From positions 71,569,003-71,633,002 of the forward strand of contig CM043957.1 of NCBI GenBank assembly GCA_014529385.2: DNA of 64,000 nucleotides, written 5' to 3'. Positions 32,424 to 44,787 of the stretch are shown here, piece by piece. The DNA is from Adiantum capillus-veneris. Taxonomy: Eukaryota; Streptophyta; Polypodiopsida; Polypodiales; Pteridaceae. The first letter of the stretch is position 1. Each line of letters opens with the position of its first letter. Under the pieces are notes generated by a model that did no database searches, had not been told where the DNA came from, and worked only from the letters and a program-made list of their open reading frames with translations. Position numbers and translations under genes: made by a program.

Positions 32424-32441
32424 TCCCCGACAACGGCGCCA
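32424..32441 (-). promoter_or_regulatory. primer binding site of element B (tRNA-Asp type)
   Basis: The minus strand reads TGGCGCCGTTGTCGGGGA, the tRNA-Asp-complementary PBS known from Athila/Tat-type plant gypsy elements. Four bases (plus strand 32442-32445) separate it from the LTR at 32446. Confidence 0.92.
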
Positions 32442-32445
32442 AAAA

Positions 32446-32670
32446 TGTGCGCGTATGTCATACGTGTCAATGCAAGGACCTTGCCGATACACTGCATGCG
32501 AGCCACAAATGGCTCCAAGCACACAACAAGCCTAAACTAGTAAGCTCAAAGATGACGATGGTGTGTCACTCACCGCTCTACGCTTGCTTCGTGGAGGATT
32601 CCTCGTCGCGAAGAAGAGGGAGATGCCGCTACGCCACGCTCACCCACCTTGCCGCCATCGTGCTCGATCG

Positions 32671-32707
<37 letters not shown>

Positions 32708-33019
32708 GCATACATACACACAAGGAGATGAAGAAGAAGAAGATGGAGATGGAGCAAGAGCACTCTTCAATTGCACAAATGAGAGAATGAGTGAATTTTA
32801 GGTTTAGTTGACTTTTCTATGAGCTCGCCCCATTCACACTTGGGCGCCCACACTTAGCCAATCTTACCCAAACATTATACGTTCCAGTTTTAGAGTGCGC
32901 TCTCATCGGCGATCACTCTTACCCTTTTCCTATTGGACCGACAAGCCCGGTACCTGACTCTACCAAAGAAATAATACGACGTCCGTTGTAGGTGATAGGA
33001 ATGTATGTGAGGGTTAACA
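32446..33019 (-). repeat. 5' LTR of element B (574 bp), complete
   Basis: On the plus strand it runs from TGTGCGCGTATGTCA beside the PBS to GTGAGGGTTAACA, where chromovirus integrase resumes at 33020. The internal (CT)n run is short (32673-32705). It aligns with 9493-10120 (element A) and with 20143-20527. Confidence 0.93.
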
Positions 33020-33325
33020 CAACTCAAGTTGCCCAGCCATTGGCTCATACACAATTCTTTCCATGTGAGCCTACTAAAGCCTTACAAAGGAGATCCACCT
33101 CAAGAACCAATTATTGAAGACCCACCGGAGATCAAGGACCAAGAAGAGGTGCTGCAGCCCGAGTCCATTCTCCGACATGAAGACAAGGTACTAAGAGGTG
33201 GTACGACTATCCGACGATATCTTATTAAGTTCAAGAATTATCCTTTTGAAGATGCTAGATGGATGCAAGGCATACAATTAAAGGATAACCTAAACCTTGT
33301 CAATGCTTACAATGCTTCCCTATAG
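33020..33325 (+). pseudogene. chromovirus C integrase C-terminus and chromodomain
   Basis: Directly after the element B LTR the frame reads QLKLPSHWLIHNSFHVSLLK, the end of the integrase C-terminal domain of chromoviruses. A Pro/Glu-rich linker (EPIIEDPPEIKDQEE) and a chromodomain follow: ESILRHEDKVLRGGTTIRR, YLIKFKNYPFEDARWMQ. It stops at 33323-33325. The chromodomain of D at 59051-59197 is closely similar (RRYLVKFRNYPPMDAKWM). Its catalytic core is missing, lost at the left junction of element B. Confidence 0.93.
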
Positions 33326-33683
33326 TAAGCAAATGTACAAATGTTTAAAATGAACAAAGTTTCTGTCTTATAAGACTCTCTTTTTTCTTTATTGTGCACA
33401 AAAATGAAGTAGTATGCATGCTTAGATCAAGTTTGCGGAGACGATGTTTCCCGAACACCTAGAGCAGCTTGTCACTCTACTATGGAAGATTGATAGGAAT
33501 AATGTGTAGACATGCTTGCGGCAGCTTAGGCTCTCAAGTGCCAAATGGACTAGTCATCCATTCTGGAACAATGTTGTAGGGTAACATAGGGATCCTCTAC
33601 CCACTAGCAAAAGGACTAATGAATATGCTTTTATCTTCTGTACCCCATAGTCGAGGACGACTATGAAGTCAAGAGAGAGGTAA
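33326..33683 (+). other. 3' non-coding end of chromovirus C with polypurine tract
   Basis: No ORF. The last bases before the right LTR, aagagagagg at 33671-33680, are the likely polypurine tract; taa and then TGTCATAATAAC follow. Confidence 0.8.
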
Positions 33684-35245
33684 TGTCATAATAACTAATA
33701 TGTAATTCTCCTAAATGATTTTTCTCATGTTAAACTAATCATTTAAGATGGGAAAGTGCCAGGGGAGAAAAAGCTAGAATATTGGTTAAGCTGGCAGACC
33801 GGCCACAGTAGGGATCCAAAGGAGGGAAAATAGGGATCCAAAGGGAGGGCCATCTGCAAAAGAGCAATGTGCAACAATGGGCTTAAAAGACCCTAAGGTT
33901 CAGCCCATTAAGACTTCCAAAATGCTAAGGTTCCAAAATTCAAAGGTTGTGTCCAAAGGTCAAAAGCCTAGGGGAATTGGATGCTTTGTGTGTGTCCCAA
34001 AAGTCTTTTTGAAGCCCTATAAAGGAGGGGGCGAGCCCAAGAAGTAGCGGATGAGAGAGAAACTCACACACACACACAAGCTTCCTTTGTACACAAGGGG
34101 AAAGAGGGACACATGTCAACTCCCTAGCCCATATGCCCACAAGGTGTACTCAAATCCTATTGGATGGCCTTGGAGGTGGACCAATGAGAATTAGGCTAGA
34201 GTAAGTCTAGTTTAATTAATTTAAAAACACTTAATAAAAGAACCAATAGGAATCAAGCTCTCTAGAAGACTATTGGATAGTCTCCCAAGGGGTCCAATGA
34301 GCATTCATCAACCCACTGGCTTGCCTGATTCCTATTGGCCAGGAGACAAAGGGTCCAATGAGAGTTTAGTTGCATTAATTAATTAGCAAAATCTCTCACA
34401 AAAGGGAAAGGGGGACACATTTCAAAAGGCTATAACTTATGCTGCTTAATTTTCATTGGCTAGGCCTGGGGAGGTCCAATGGGGCTGTAGCATGAGCAAT
34501 TAGCAAGGGGGGTCAACCAAGAGAGAGAGGGGGCTGATTTCCTCAAGGCATTATTCACTTACACACTCACACAAGCTCATGTGTAGAGTAAAAAGACTCT
34601 CTCTCTCTTCTCAAGCTTTAATGGAAAGCTTATCACCTACTCCAAGCTTGTGAGAAGGGAGGCCCACACCAACAACTCTTGGCTTTGTGATGCAAATCCA
34701 ACCAAGAGCCAAGCTTCGATGCATGCTCATCTCCTCTACCATGCTAATTACTAAGCTAAGATATGCTAATATAAGTGATTATGTGAGGAGATGTACATTT
34801 TTTCGTAAGACTACTCCTTCTTCCTCTCAATCTACTCTCATACCCCGCTAGCTCTCACCATCTTCGAAGTCTTGGGTCTGAGACCGTGAGGGAATTGATG
34901 TTGTGTTTTGCTTAGTGCTTGAAGTTTCCATCTACATTGCACTAGCTAGTATTGAAGGAACTCAAAGAATGTATTGTAAAATGTCTCTCTTGATGGGAGA
35001 AACCATAATACAAAGCCTTTTGGAGAGGGGGCCGGCTCAAATCTGGTCCTCAACTGTGTCAATTGCTTATTTTCTCTCTCTTTTGAAGTATTGTTCATGC
35101 TATCTAAACTAGGTGTTATACTTTTTGTTGCTCTCTCCACCCAAGCACTCTTGTTATTCTCATTAGGAATCGATTCTAATGAAATGCTCACTATGTTCAT
35201 GCTATTTTCCGCTACACACAAGTTACTAGACCATTAAATGTTACA
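33684..35245 (+). repeat. 3' LTR of chromovirus C (1562 bp)
   Basis: It begins TGTCATAATAACTAATA and ends TTAAATGTTACA, and is collinear with 14613-16194. It is followed by the GTAGT duplication at 35246-35250. Differences from the left LTR include an extra gggaaaataggg-type insertion near 33820 and a shorter (CA)n run near 34066. Confidence 0.93.
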
Positions 35246-35250
35246 GTAGT
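35246..35250. other. target-site duplication GTAGT, right of chromovirus C
   Basis: Matches 14608-14612 exactly and follows the LTR end TTACA without gap. Confidence 0.92.
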
Positions 35251-35393
35251 TATTGTCATAAGGACCACCACTCTTTTGGGTAGAGAGAGAATGCACCTAT
35301 CCTCCCTCCCTAGCCTCTATTTCAACCTACAAAAATCCTATGGCAGCCTTAAAAAAAGCCTATGAGAATACCCTGATTCAATGGCCTTGTCTC

Positions 35394-37091
35394 CTAAATC
35401 ACACACATTTTCACTCTTAATCCCTTAAAATTAGGGATCCTTACAAGGCCCTTTTTGGGTTCATATTTTTCGTAATGACTGCAGCTAAGAGTTGCTATCC
35501 ACATTTTCTCAATCATCAGCAGCTGCATTTGCTTTGCATATTCATTGACTTGAGTGATAACTTCATCAGTCATGTCCCACTCTTCGGATATTGCTTGAGG
35601 CTCTTTGGAATGTCCAGCCACATATTTGGTTGTTTCTGGTAGCTGCTCTTGAATGGCTTCCTTCTCTTTTATCATCATCGTTGGTGACTTTTTCATTAGC
35701 TTAGTTTCTTTTTGTTTCGGACTTTTAGGCCTTTTCCCTGATTCCTTGACACTTTGACTCGCCTCCTCACTTGGAGGTAGCTTTTCTTGAGATATTGTGT
35801 CTTCGAGAGGTTGTGTGGATTTTAAAACTTCATGTATCTTTAACCCACCTCCATTTATCTCTATGATTTCATCTGATTGGTCGGTTGATAAAGAGCTTGG
35901 GATAGGAAGAGGCTGATCCAACTATTCGAGAATGGGTGAGGGTAGTCGTTGAGACATCACCACCCTTTCATGTTGTGTTTCAGTTGGTATCTCAGCTTCT
36001 TCTTGCTGTGGTTGTTGAGCAGTTGACTCTTCTCTGGCTTTGCTTTGAGCTCCGTCCAATGCCTCTTGTATTTTCAGGGCTTCAGTCTCCTCATACATCC
36101 TTTCTAGTATTTCTATAGGATCTACTTGGAGCTTCTTCTCAGGGTTTTTGGTCCTAGGACCCTTGACTTCCCTTGGATCCCACAGAATTGAAGTCTATCT
36201 GCAGCTTGTCGACTTCATTCATAAGCTTCCTTTTTCCTTGCAAACCTCGCCTTCTTGTGTGGAGGTTCAACTTGTTGAGAGGCCACTGTCATTCTCATCA
36301 TCTCTTCCCTTCTTGCCCTTTTTTCTTCATTATCAAAACTTTCTTCACTGCTATGGCCTTCAGGTGAGCTTTCAGCCGACCCTTCATCTGACTTATAAAT
36401 CTCTTTCTTTTTTGATATTGTGCCTCATGGAGATGGTTGAGCTTTCATAGTGATTATCCATGTGTTCTGATCTGGGGATGGCGGCAAGTTATCGACCATC
36501 CCAATGGCATGGTATGAAATTCGGGTTGAGACTTCCAAAGCTCCTAATTATGTGCTTTCCCTTCCTTCTTTGTGCTCTTGAGTGTTGTAAGCACATACTG
36601 AGCATGATCTATGGTCTGTGTACCTAATGAATTCAATGCTTGCATGAATGTGGTTGCCACAACATGATTTGGGGTAGTGTACCTTGGTGGTTTCTTGGCG
36701 AGCAAGTGGAAGTGATGGTGGTATAGGCAGGTGGATTCTCTACTTGCTTCAGTGTAAGATCGGAGAAGCTGGCGGCAGCTGTACTCTTTGTGAATGTTCC
36801 AGCTATTTTCCTATCTCTGGCTCTCATCGTCGTACCTTCTGTTGGCAGCTTTAGTGCTTCAACCACTATATCTTTGTTGATGACTACCTCGACTTTCTGT
36901 CCTTGGTGATCTGTGATTTGGGCAGATCCATCTTCTTTAATCGTCAACATTAGTTCGTAAGCCCTTTGGAAATCTACTTCACATGGTTCTTGATCATAAA
37001 ACGCTTGAAGTCCCAACTTCTTGTTGGCTTCTCTCGTAGTTGGCTCAGCTGCTACGTCATAGACTTCCTTCGATAGCATTTGCAACTCCAC
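35394..37091 (-). pseudogene. decayed repeat-derived ORF, unrecognised
   Basis: 36633-37091 reads MELQMLSKEVYDVAAEPTTR, FYDQEPCEVDFQRAYELML and VVINKDIVVEALKLPTEG. After a frameshift it continues as RYTTPNHVVATTFMQALNSLG and then a charged stretch (EGHSSEESFDNEEKRARREE). 35394-35921 is a further open frame (MDQPLPIPSSLSTDQSDEI, VITQVNEYAKQMQLLMIEKM). The long single-exon layout, charged low-complexity middle and transposon setting suggest a Gag-like polyprotein, but I recognise no domain. At least two frameshifts and several stops separate the pieces. Confidence 0.5.
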
Positions 37092-39900
37092 CTAACTTCC
37101 ATCTTCACTTTTGAATTTCCCGGTGAAGATTGTGGTATTGTGCTCCTCAAGCTGTTCTTTCGACAGGTAGGGCTTTCTTAGGCAGCTTGCATTGCGCCTA
37201 TGAGGAAAAATACAGTTTCAAAGTTAGGAAATTCCACAAAATCCGCTCTGACATGCTCTTTGTCTGAATTGTCGGCAAATGATGTCCATTTTGCTTCAAA
37301 CCAATTTTGGAGCATGCATAGATGCATAAAAACATGTATAGATCAAAATCATCCACTCTAGGCATAAAATTGCAAGCAAAGTAAATAATCACGATTATTT
37401 ACAACACGGAGTTTTCTTCATATTTTTGCACTTTTGACTTCATAGGCTTGAAGAACATGTGATTTAGATACTATGAGTCAAGTTTGAGCTCATTTGAGTG
37501 TACAGGGTGGAAGTGGTGCTAGATTTGGTCTGCTGTGAAACAATAGATATAAAGGGATTTTCGGTTTTGAGATCCAAATGTCATCAAACTTGATTGGTGG
37601 ACTTGTCACATCATCTAGTTTGGTCCCATGAGGTCAAAGATGAGATTTGGGCTCATTTGGACAAAATGTATATAATCCGGATTATTTACAATTTGAACAT
37701 TTTTTCTTTCAAATTGGTTCTAAACATGCTATAGACCCTCTGTGTGAGATATGGGAGGTTTTGGATCAAAAAATATGACAAATAACTCAAAATTTGGATT
37801 GAAGAGCTACTTAGTGCATTTTTTAAGACAAAATCTGAGAATTACTTGGCATTTTGGGCTCATATTTGACATGTGATATGAAATAGATGTATACAAGTGA
37901 TAGGTGAAGTAAGATGATGATTTTCAAGTCAAATTTGCACAAAAAGTAAATAATCTTGATTATTTACATAAGCTGAAATTTATGCTTGAAATGATATTTT
38001 CATGACCTACACGGCTTTATTACATCTAAAACATGTCCTGAAATGAGTTTGGTAAGATTTGGTTATGTCAGCATCACTTTGTGCTCTTGTCGACTCTGAA
38101 GTCGCCATTTTTTTTTACCACTTGGTGTGTAGAGGTGTTTGGTCACTATTGAAGCCATAGTCTTGTTCGTTACATAACCTAATGTTGCTCATCCATTTTG
38201 GGTTCATTTGGAGTCAGTTTGACTCCATATGTAAAAAATGACGCTTTGTAGCCTGCACGCTGTTTCCTGCTATTAGAGGGCTTTCCTTGACGGTTTTCTT
38301 GAAACTATCTAGGTACATTATTTATAGATCTTGTCTATATGTTGCTCTTGAATTCAGAACTCAATTTTGGCATGTGGCAAAAACCTAGACTATTTACTTG
38401 GGGACCCCCTCGACCCCTGCCAAATGGTCATCTAATGATATGGAAGTGTTCTACAATCTAGGGGCATGCTACAATTCAAATCTTGTCCAATTCGGTTGAG
38501 CTGACAGGCTGCTATGGTCATTTTTGTGTCCTAGGGGTCTGTACACAACTTGGATTCTAGGGTTTTTCCCGAGACCTATACATGTTACCCGAATGCATGG
38601 TAATGTTCCTTGATGAGTTTAAAACTTACCTCTCATGTTTCGTCTGAAACGGTGCTGAAAATGGGTGATTGTGGGCTCCGAAAATCGCGCACGAAGTAGG
38701 CCGAGAGCTCTCTTCTCCAAGGGTGACTAGTAGAAATGAGGTGATTTTGGGCTACCTAAGATATCTATACTCTGACTTCCCAAGGTACTTTTTCTCAGAT
38801 TTCCCTGTTAGTCCTAATAGGCCGTAAAATCTATGTTAGACTCAAAAATTTCCTCAATCGGACCTCGTTAGCTCATTCTACGAGAATTTTGCAAAAACAG
38901 GCCCTGGCGGCCTAATTTAGGTCTCCTGCTTCCGTTCGTCATTTTGATCGAAATTTTTTGTGCCTGTCTGTCTTGTCCTCCTGATCATTAGTGTATTTTT
39001 AGTTTCTCATCTGAGCTCATTTGCTATTTATTCTTAATTTCTGACCTGTTTATTGAAAAATCAAAGAAAATAATAAAATGCATTGAAAAAAGAAAATTGA
39101 ACGATCAACAATTAAGAAAATCCACTGAAAAGCACCATTTTATTACTTTTTGGTGGATTTCTCCATTTTTAAGCTCCAACATCAAGAAAAATTAATGAAA
39201 ATAAGCAAAAAAGACTATTTTTTAATGTAATTTCTGATAGTATATACAATATTTCCACTCATCGGGGAGATTTTATCAGCTAAAATTCCCTTGTTGATGA
39301 TTTAAAGGTAATTTTGCAAAAAACCACTTCAGCTTTTTCTCCCTCTTCAAACATTGCCCTTAATTAATGGAGTTTTTTTTCCCCTCTCCTAGATGGAGTA
39401 CTCTGGGATGACCGTGTGCATGGGTTGAACAATCGTGTCTATGTATAACTGTGGTTGGCCCTACCACGCTTTGAAGGTCAATGCAATTCAAATCAGCATG
39501 CGGTGCAAGAGTTGGGTCTTGAGTAGAGTAGTTAACTCAAGGGTTTCCATGGTCAACTAAATAGCACATTTTGTAATTTATGTGCTCTTTGCGTGATTGT
39601 ACCGTTTGGATGCTTTGGCACACTGATTTCCTTAGCTGTCGATAACAATGGTGACGGTTGCTAAGACTTAACTCTCCATTGGTATTTCAGTTTTTGGTTG
39701 ATGAACTGTTGTGGAGTTTTTGAGATTTAACTTTCCACTGATTTATCGGCTTTGCAGTTTGTGGAGAAGAAAAATGCTCCTTTGGTTTCCAAACCCTTGT
39801 AGTGCTAGATTCTCTTCGGAAAGATGGTTTTTTTGAGTTATTAGATGTGAAACTTCCTTAAGTGTTGTAGATGAGTTTTTGGGCACCCAAATTTGAGACG
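37092..39900. other. long non-coding stretch with diverged repeats and palindromes
   Basis: No supported ORF. 37190-38400 has related phrases recurring (gagctcatttg, ctcatttggac, ctcatatttgac) at roughly 280-bp spacing, each associated with a palindrome annotated separately. 39000-39250 is A-rich. The character resembles retrotransposon UTR or LTR, but no boundaries could be set. Confidence 0.55.
37381..37967. repeat. three spaced copies of a 22-bp palindrome
   Basis: GTAAATAATC, two variable bases, then its reverse complement GATTATTTAC occur at 37381-37402 (spacer AC) and 37946-37967 (spacer TT). A copy with one changed base is at 37668-37689 (GTATATAATC, spacer CG). Intervals are 287 and 278 bp, so they sit in diverged tandem units of about 280 bp. 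A weaker half-match lies near 38385-38400. Confidence 0.9.
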
Positions 39901-39920
39901 GATTTTCTTTGAGCTGTGCT

Positions 39921-40440
39921 TTAGGTACCCAAATCTACTTGACTCCTTGCATGATGTAGCATTCGCTTGACTAGAGGCTGACGTAGATGGATTATTCCCT
40001 GGTTTCTTTTATGGCGACCTCTTTTCCATTCCTCTTTGCTCGGTGCAATTGGAACTAAGAGTTGTCCTCCTTTAAGTGATAGCTCGAGTTGATTGGTGTC
40101 CCAATCTGGTACTGCCATGTATGTCCGCATCCATGAGATTCCAATAATCATAGTTTTATTCATATCTTCATCTGGTATGCATATAAACTAATGAGGGCAT
40201 GAGAATCCATTTACTATCACGCTCAAGTTAACCAATTCCAATGCCGGGGTTGGGTTTTTGTTGCATCCTTTGATAGCAGATATTCACGATGCTAAAGACT
40301 GATTAGTAGCTTTCTTGTAAGTGGAATAACTGACCGCATTCATTCGAGCGTCGGTATCTACTAATGCATTTGTGCTATGATTGTTCAATTGTACTGTGAT
40401 GCGAAGGTTAATTCCATCCAATCATGCCCTGAGTGCAAAC
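39921..40440 (-). pseudogene. degenerate retropepsin domain fragment
   Basis: On the minus strand from the edge of the (GA)n run: INLRITVQLNNHSTNALVDT, then DARMNAVSYSTYKKA, so the catalytic triad reads DTD instead of DTG (complement of 40350-40358). After stops, TMIIGISWMRTYMAVPDWD (near 40093-40155) is the conserved C-terminal retropepsin motif. This is a retrotransposon protease that has lost its active-site Gly and gained stops, truncated by the microsatellite at 40444. It does not match the proteases of A-D closely, so it comes from another element. Confidence 0.7.
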
Positions 40441-40543
<103 letters not shown>

Positions 40544-40699
40544 CCTCAGGATGCGAACGCAAAGAGAGAGAATGAGAGAGAGTCAATGGCGGTTGTCCAT
40601 GCTTCTGCCAGTTGTGTACGAACGCTGAGAGCCAAGGACAGAAAACTTAAAAGAAGAACACACACACACAAATGTACGGGCCGGGACAATCGTGCGGCC

Positions 40700-42365
<1,666 letters not shown>

Positions 42366-42432
42366 GGGAGAGAGAATGAAATGTACTACACTTTGGTGAT
42401 AGAAAGGTTATACCATTTTCCTCTTTTTATTA

Positions 42433-42498
42433 GCACACACACACACACAGACCCACCCGCACACACGAGAAGAAGGGAGTTTTAACGTCATAGGAAAC

Positions 42499-42571
<73 letters not shown>

Positions 42572-42753
42572 AGAGAGATGATATTTAGGTTTAAGATGAG
42601 CATGGGACGGGGATGATAGTGGAGCACTTGCTAGGATGGCAAAAGACATTATCGTGTCATCCTCATTAGTGGAGCAGAGCTTGGCCAGCAAGACAATGAG
42701 CAGGCACCAACTCCCTAGACACATGAGGAATACAATACGCATACGTGTGTGTG

Positions 42754-42826
<73 letters not shown>
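42433..42826. repeat. microsatellite cluster: (CA)n, (GA)n, (GA)n
   Basis: (CA)n at about 42433-42450, (GA)n at about 42500-42566 and (GA)n at about 42757-42825, with 190 bp of unique sequence between the two GA runs. Confidence 0.95.
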
Positions 42827-42827
<1 letters not shown>

Positions 42828-43023
42828 GAGAGAGCCCTTAAGAGGAGAGCTTCACTATTCTTTATCTGCCTTTATGAAATTTGTCAAGAGTAAGGGGTCT
42901 GAGGGTTGCCGCGGCCGAAGGCGGTGCTGTTTTACTAGTTGTTTTAGAAAGCCATCGTGACCCTTTCACTTGTTACTTGGTGAGCCAAAGGTCCTTTTTC
43001 CGACATCTGAACGCAGCACCCAC

Positions 43024-43043
43024 CACGTGGCATTATATTTAAA
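43024..43043 (+). promoter_or_regulatory. candidate G-box/ABRE and TATA element
   Basis: CCACGTGGC (CACGTG at 43024-43029) is a G-box/ABRE of the type bound by bZIP factors in abscisic-acid and dehydration responses. TATATTTAAA follows at 43034-43043. About 200 bp downstream is a short ORF with a dehydrin-like N-terminus. The pairing is suggestive, but the TATA lies unusually close to the box, and an A-rich stretch alone could explain it. Confidence 0.4.
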
Positions 43044-43235
43044 TTTATAAAAAAAAACATCGCTGCCAAAATTTGCCTCGCAGAGAAAAGCTACCAGGTG
43101 AATAAACTAAAAGCGCACTCTACGTTGTGTTGCAACCGCAGATCATCAAGCTCAAGGGTACGTCGGATGCTTGCCAACGTGATGAGCACTCCCAACGACA
43201 AGTCTACAAAATAGCAACTCTTAGGGGGAGAAAGC

Positions 43236-43379
43236 ATGGCCAACATGATGGAGAAGATCGACGACAAACTGCATATGGGCAGCCACAAGGAGGAGGAGCC
43301 CCACAATGTAGGAGCAGCCCAGGCACCTCAATATGCAACCCCTGGCTATGGCGCCGCATGGCAGAGGTCTCTGTTCTAG
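43236..43379 (+). CDS. dehydrin-like short ORF (47 aa), possibly truncated
   Basis: The ATG in agcATGGCC opens a 47-codon frame ending in TAG at 43377. The first 20 residues, MANMMEKIDDKLHMGSHKEE, have the M-A-x-x-x-x-K-I-x-D-x-L-H-x-G-x-HK pattern of the N-terminus of small acidic or His-rich dehydrins and also resemble a K-segment. The rest is APQYATPGYGAAWQRSLF, Gly/Pro/Tyr-rich. Dehydrins protect membranes and proteins during drying. No further K- or S-segment was found downstream, so this is either a truncated copy, a first exon (a GT occurs at the AGGTCT near 43366) or chance. Upstream, a G-box/ABRE supports the idea. Confidence 0.4.
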   Translation: MANMMEKIDDKLHMGSHKEEEPHNVGAAQAPQYATPGYGAAWQRSLF

Positions 43380-44787
43380 TGCTACTGAAACAGAAGATAT
43401 CAGATTTCAATCAATGATCAGTTGGCCTAATCTAGAGTCGAATCACCAACACTCATTGCCTTCCCAAGTCGTTCAACACATTTTTCTGTTGATGCTATCA
43501 GGCTGTTGGTGATGCGCAAACAACAGAGGCAGAAGAAATGGAACAAGTAAACGTCAAAGTGGACATAAGATCAGAAAAGCATAGCAGAATCGATCACACC
43601 AAAGCTTTTGATGGTTCTCCTCAAGTAATTATAACCGAGTGGCTTCAGTGCTAGCTGCTTGCGCTTTTAGCGAAGTGTGTGAGGGGATTAGTGGCAGACA
43701 TCTCAATGTCGAGGGAGGCATCGGGGCATATTGCCACTAGTGCAAGTCACGGTCTGATGAGTCGTTGGTTTCAGTCGCACTCTTCGTCTAGCTCTGTTGA
43801 TAGCCTATCTGAAACTTTGATGAGGCAAGCAATTCAAAACAATCTGCAGACAAACAGAAACATCTCTCATGGCCAATTCAACACAGAACATGGTGTCCAC
43901 GGGAGTTGGTTAATGTGTAGCTCCAAGGAGATGCAATAGCATTGTAGTGGAAGTCAAGTAGTAAACCATGCAGGTGCCTACATTGCTGATTAGGATCAAA
44001 AGAATAGTCAGAGAGCAAAAGCAAAAGTTAATACTTTTTTCCACACAAAGAGATTTGATGCTGGAGAAGCTGACGAACACGGACTGCGGAGTAATTGCAT
44101 TTCTGGAGACAAGCATGCCAATATGTCAGTACCTATTAGCCTCCAGGATCAGTTCATTGCTGTCCATTCAACAACTCGGTACGATAGCAGAAACTCTATA
44201 GACAATATGGCCAATATTGCGGCCTATAAAGAGCTTCTCCTGCTAATAACCATGATTTGGTGAGCAAAGGTCCATGTATGCAACAGCTATCGGATCAAGT
44301 TCAGATGCCTGCAAAGGACTGACATTAGTTTGGTATTGTAGCCAACACAAACCCTCATTTTTCCTTGGGGCAGTGATAATCTATTCACATCTTCTCAAAG
44401 GTCTTTTGTGCAACAGACAATTGAGGTAGAAACCACATCTAGCAAGCGCGACTCCATCTCGACAACACTGCAAGGTTCGTTTTCTGCATCTAATTTTCCA
44501 CGTGGGCAGGGCATGGATTCCTTTTCTTATAATTTTTTGGAGAGACCACAGTGCCAACTCTCCAGCATACTTTTGTATGGCACCTCTGTATGACGTGCAC
44601 TTTATACTTTGCACTTTCAATCTATGACATTTCATTGCAAGATGATATGTTTAACTGTTCACATTGCTTTTTTGTAGCTTGACTAAAAAATCGGCCTGCA
44701 GATTGGACAATCGAAAAGCAGCAGTACAACATTGCAGGTCAGTAAAGCACCTCATTTATTGTTGCAAGTCATTTATGCTTTATCTAT
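43380..44787 (+). other. non-coding or unrecognised stretch
   Basis: Open frames at 43679-43939 (SWFQSHSSSSSVDSLSE-like, Ser-rich) and 43968-44201 (LIRIKRIVREQKQKLILF) have no recognised domain. The region could hold exons or leftovers of the helicase-bearing element to its right, but no splice structure is supported. Confidence 0.4.

Larger units (their letters stand above)
20143..33019 (-). mobile_element. Ty3/gypsy element B, inserted in chromovirus C
   Basis: A minus-strand sister of element A. Order is 5' LTR (32446-33019), PBS (32424-32441), leader, Gag (31693 to 28371), protease, RT-RNase H, integrase (to about 23662), a post-integrase ORF with a second retropepsin-like domain, a 3' non-coding region, a polypurine tract and a 3' LTR. 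The right end is exact: chromovirus integrase resumes at 33020. The left LTR has lost its outer part, starting inside the (CT)n run. All RNase H and integrase catalytic residues remain, but stops interrupt gag, protease, RT and integrase. Lineage by PBS and architecture is Tat/Athila-like (inference). Confidence 0.92.
14613..35245 (+). mobile_element. Ty3/gypsy chromovirus C, complete ends, split by element B
   Basis: Two LTRs (14613-16194 and 33684-35245) with TG...ACA ends are flanked by GTAGT on both sides. Inside are a tRNA-Met-type PBS, gag, zinc knuckle, protease and RT-RNase H up to 20142. After 12.9 kb of element B, the end of integrase with a chromodomain resumes at 33020, then a polypurine tract and the right LTR. 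About 1 kb of integrase is missing at the left junction. The chromodomain in the family directs integration to marked chromatin. Gag is frameshifted, so the copy is dead. Confidence 0.93.

Noticed and set aside
37381-37967. CRISPR-like array
   Set aside because: Spacing of about 280 bp with diverged non-unique spacers in plant DNA; not a CRISPR array.
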